Translations under genes and position numbers: made by a program
From: Verrucomicrobiota bacterium
GTDB lineage: Bacteria > Chlamydiota > Chlamydiia > Chlamydiales > Rhabdochlamydiaceae
DNA length: 7,171 bases
Direction: 5' to 3'
Assembly (NCBI GenBank): GCA_903970455.1
Contig: CAJCIW010000173.1
Coordinates: forward strand, 1-7,171
Notes under the pieces: model-generated
What the model saw: only the letters and a program-made list of their open reading frames with translations
What the model was told of the DNA's origin: nothing
Databases searched by the model: none
In this document: piece by piece, positions 6,144 to 7,171 of the stretch
Position numbering within the stretch: position 1 is the stretch's first letter
Layout: every line of letters begins with the position of its first letter

Positions 6144-7171
6144 TTATAACAAATTTAAATTGAGTATGCCTTGAGAGGTCTTTAGGAGTTCTTCGACTTT
6201 TCCCCTCATCGATTCGGCTTTCTCAATGTTTGGCTGAGCTTTTTGAATCTCTTCCTGGCAATTTAATACTGTCTTTAGATTAGAAACGAGAAGCCCGACT
6301 AGGCCGCTATCCGCTTTTTCAGAAAATTCTGCAATCACTGCTTTTGCCTCATCTTGTGCTGCTCCTCGGCTTACCAAGGTCATGAGCATAAGAACAGCTT
6401 CACCGAGAAGAATACTATCTAAACCCTCTTTGTTCTTCATGACGATTTGAATCATCTCTATGGTTTCTTTTTGAGCCCGGTTTTTGTCGAAAAGGGATTC
6501 AATCGAACGAAAAGCATGAGGGATGAAGCGGGGATCTTTTTTAGCAAGTTCGCAGACCAAAAAGTAGTTGTCGCTATGCATTCTATTTCCATTGGTGAGA
6601 ATTTTACAAATATCGAACATCTGCCTCACTGGAATGGACCTACTTTCCAACAACTTTGCCACCGCTTCGGGCTGGGCATGGAGAAGGGAATGCATCAAGG
6701 AAAAAGTCTCTTGATCTTCCTTTTTCTTTAAGAATCCCATTTTTAACAAAGATTCTGGATCTTCTTGCGTCTTATCCACTAGATGCAACATGAGTTCAAC
6801 CATGTTAAGAGGCTGGTTTGGCTCGTTGCCTAACAGGGAGAGGGCGTCTTTAGCCTCTTTGTAAGCATGTCCCTGATAAACCAGGAATGAAAACCAATCG
6901 ATCCCAGCAATTTTATTGTCACGATGTGCATCCTGAATAAAAATTTTAGCGACTTCAGCCAGTTCTTTATAGGAATTTTGGACAAAATGTTGGATCTTCC
7001 CCATTTCGACGAGCTGACCTAGGTATTGGTGTGTGAGAGTATCCATCAGACATTTAATTCCAACCTTCAATATGACATCATTTGTTTTAGCAAACAAAGG
7101 AAGCAAATTAGCTTTTCTGGGAGGCGCCATTCCCTGAAGAATTAAATCTTTGTAGAGAATAAATGAAGTGT
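6144..7171 (-). CDS. Unrecognised helical protein, 5' end beyond the window (partial)
   Basis: The frame is open from the window edge to a TAA at 6144-6146, about 341 residues. The first ATG is at 7130 and would give 328 residues. However, the 41 bases before it are also open in frame (reading about SFILYKDLILQG), and the purine-rich CAGGGA there touches the ATG with no spacing, so the true start is probably upstream and outside. No signal peptide or clear membrane segment is seen. The sequence is rich in Leu, Lys, Glu, Met and Ala, with Pro or Gly marking likely turns. This suggests paired helices, as in alpha-solenoid or ARM/HEAT-like proteins, but no strict repeat is evident. The tail from about residue 285 (counted from 7130) is charged and possibly coiled, ending in NLNLL. 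I do not recognise the family and assign no function. It lies on the same strand as the cyclase operon, 92 bases before its ATG. Confidence 0.72.
   Translation of the reverse strand, partial: TSFILYKDLILQGMAPPRKANLLPLFAKTNDVILKVGIKCLMDTLTHQYLGQLVEMGKIQHFVQNSYKELAEVAKIFIQDAHRDNKIAGIDWFSFLVYQGHAYKEAKDALSLLGNEPNQPLNMVELMLHLVDKTQEDPESLLKMGFLKKKEDQETFSLMHSLLHAQPEAVAKLLESRSIPVRQMFDICKILTNGNRMHSDNYFLVCELAKKDPRFIPHAFRSIESLFDKNRAQKETIEMIQIVMKNKEGLDSILLGEAVLMLMTLVSRGAAQDEAKAVIAEFSEKADSGLVGLLVSNLKTVLNCQEEIQKAQPNIEKAESMRGKVEELLKTSQGILNLNLL

Noticed and set aside
1..7171. CRISPR arrays, tRNA or rRNA genes, insertion-sequence ends and tandem repeats
   Set aside because: No regularly spaced repeats, cloverleaf-like sequence, transposase motifs or long terminal inverted repeats were seen on either strand by reading.

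Overview
The window holds parts of two functional blocks that converge near position 1785. It is protein-dense, with GC in the low to high forties by spot count. By impression (codon use, a Ser-preceded prepilin motif, a class III cyclase next to a PhoR-like kinase) it resembles an environmental member of the Chlamydiota (Parachlamydiales-like). This placement is inference and no marker gene settles it.

Block 1 (1-1778, + strand) looks like the end of a pseudopilus / type II secretion-type cluster. It starts with the end of a reading frame that enters from upstream (1-60) and a short basic ORF (23-220), which may be one frameshifted gene. A pseudopilin-like protein follows (310-891). Its stop codon overlaps by 4 bp the start of an unrecognised single-pass membrane protein (888-1778). 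An 8-bp perfect inverted repeat covers the region just before the pseudopilin start.

Block 2 (1793-6051, - strand) is a two-gene signalling operon. The first gene encodes a receptor-type class III nucleotidyl cyclase: a large extracytoplasmic region, HAMP, and a catalytic domain with adenylate-type residues. The second encodes a PhoR-like sensor histidine kinase: two membrane segments, HAMP, PAS, HisKA and HATPase_c. The genes overlap by ATGA, so they are probably translated together. A plausible promoter lies at 6079-6108 and argues for an ATG start at 6051 rather than a TTG at 6072. No response regulator or cAMP receptor protein is present in the window.

Upstream of block 2 on the same strand is an unrecognised, mostly helical protein (6144 to the window edge). 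Its frame stays open to the last base, so its true start is probably outside the window.

No tRNA, rRNA, CRISPR array, insertion sequence or convincing intrinsic terminator was seen. The only stretches without genes are short (221-309, 1779-1792, 6052-6143).
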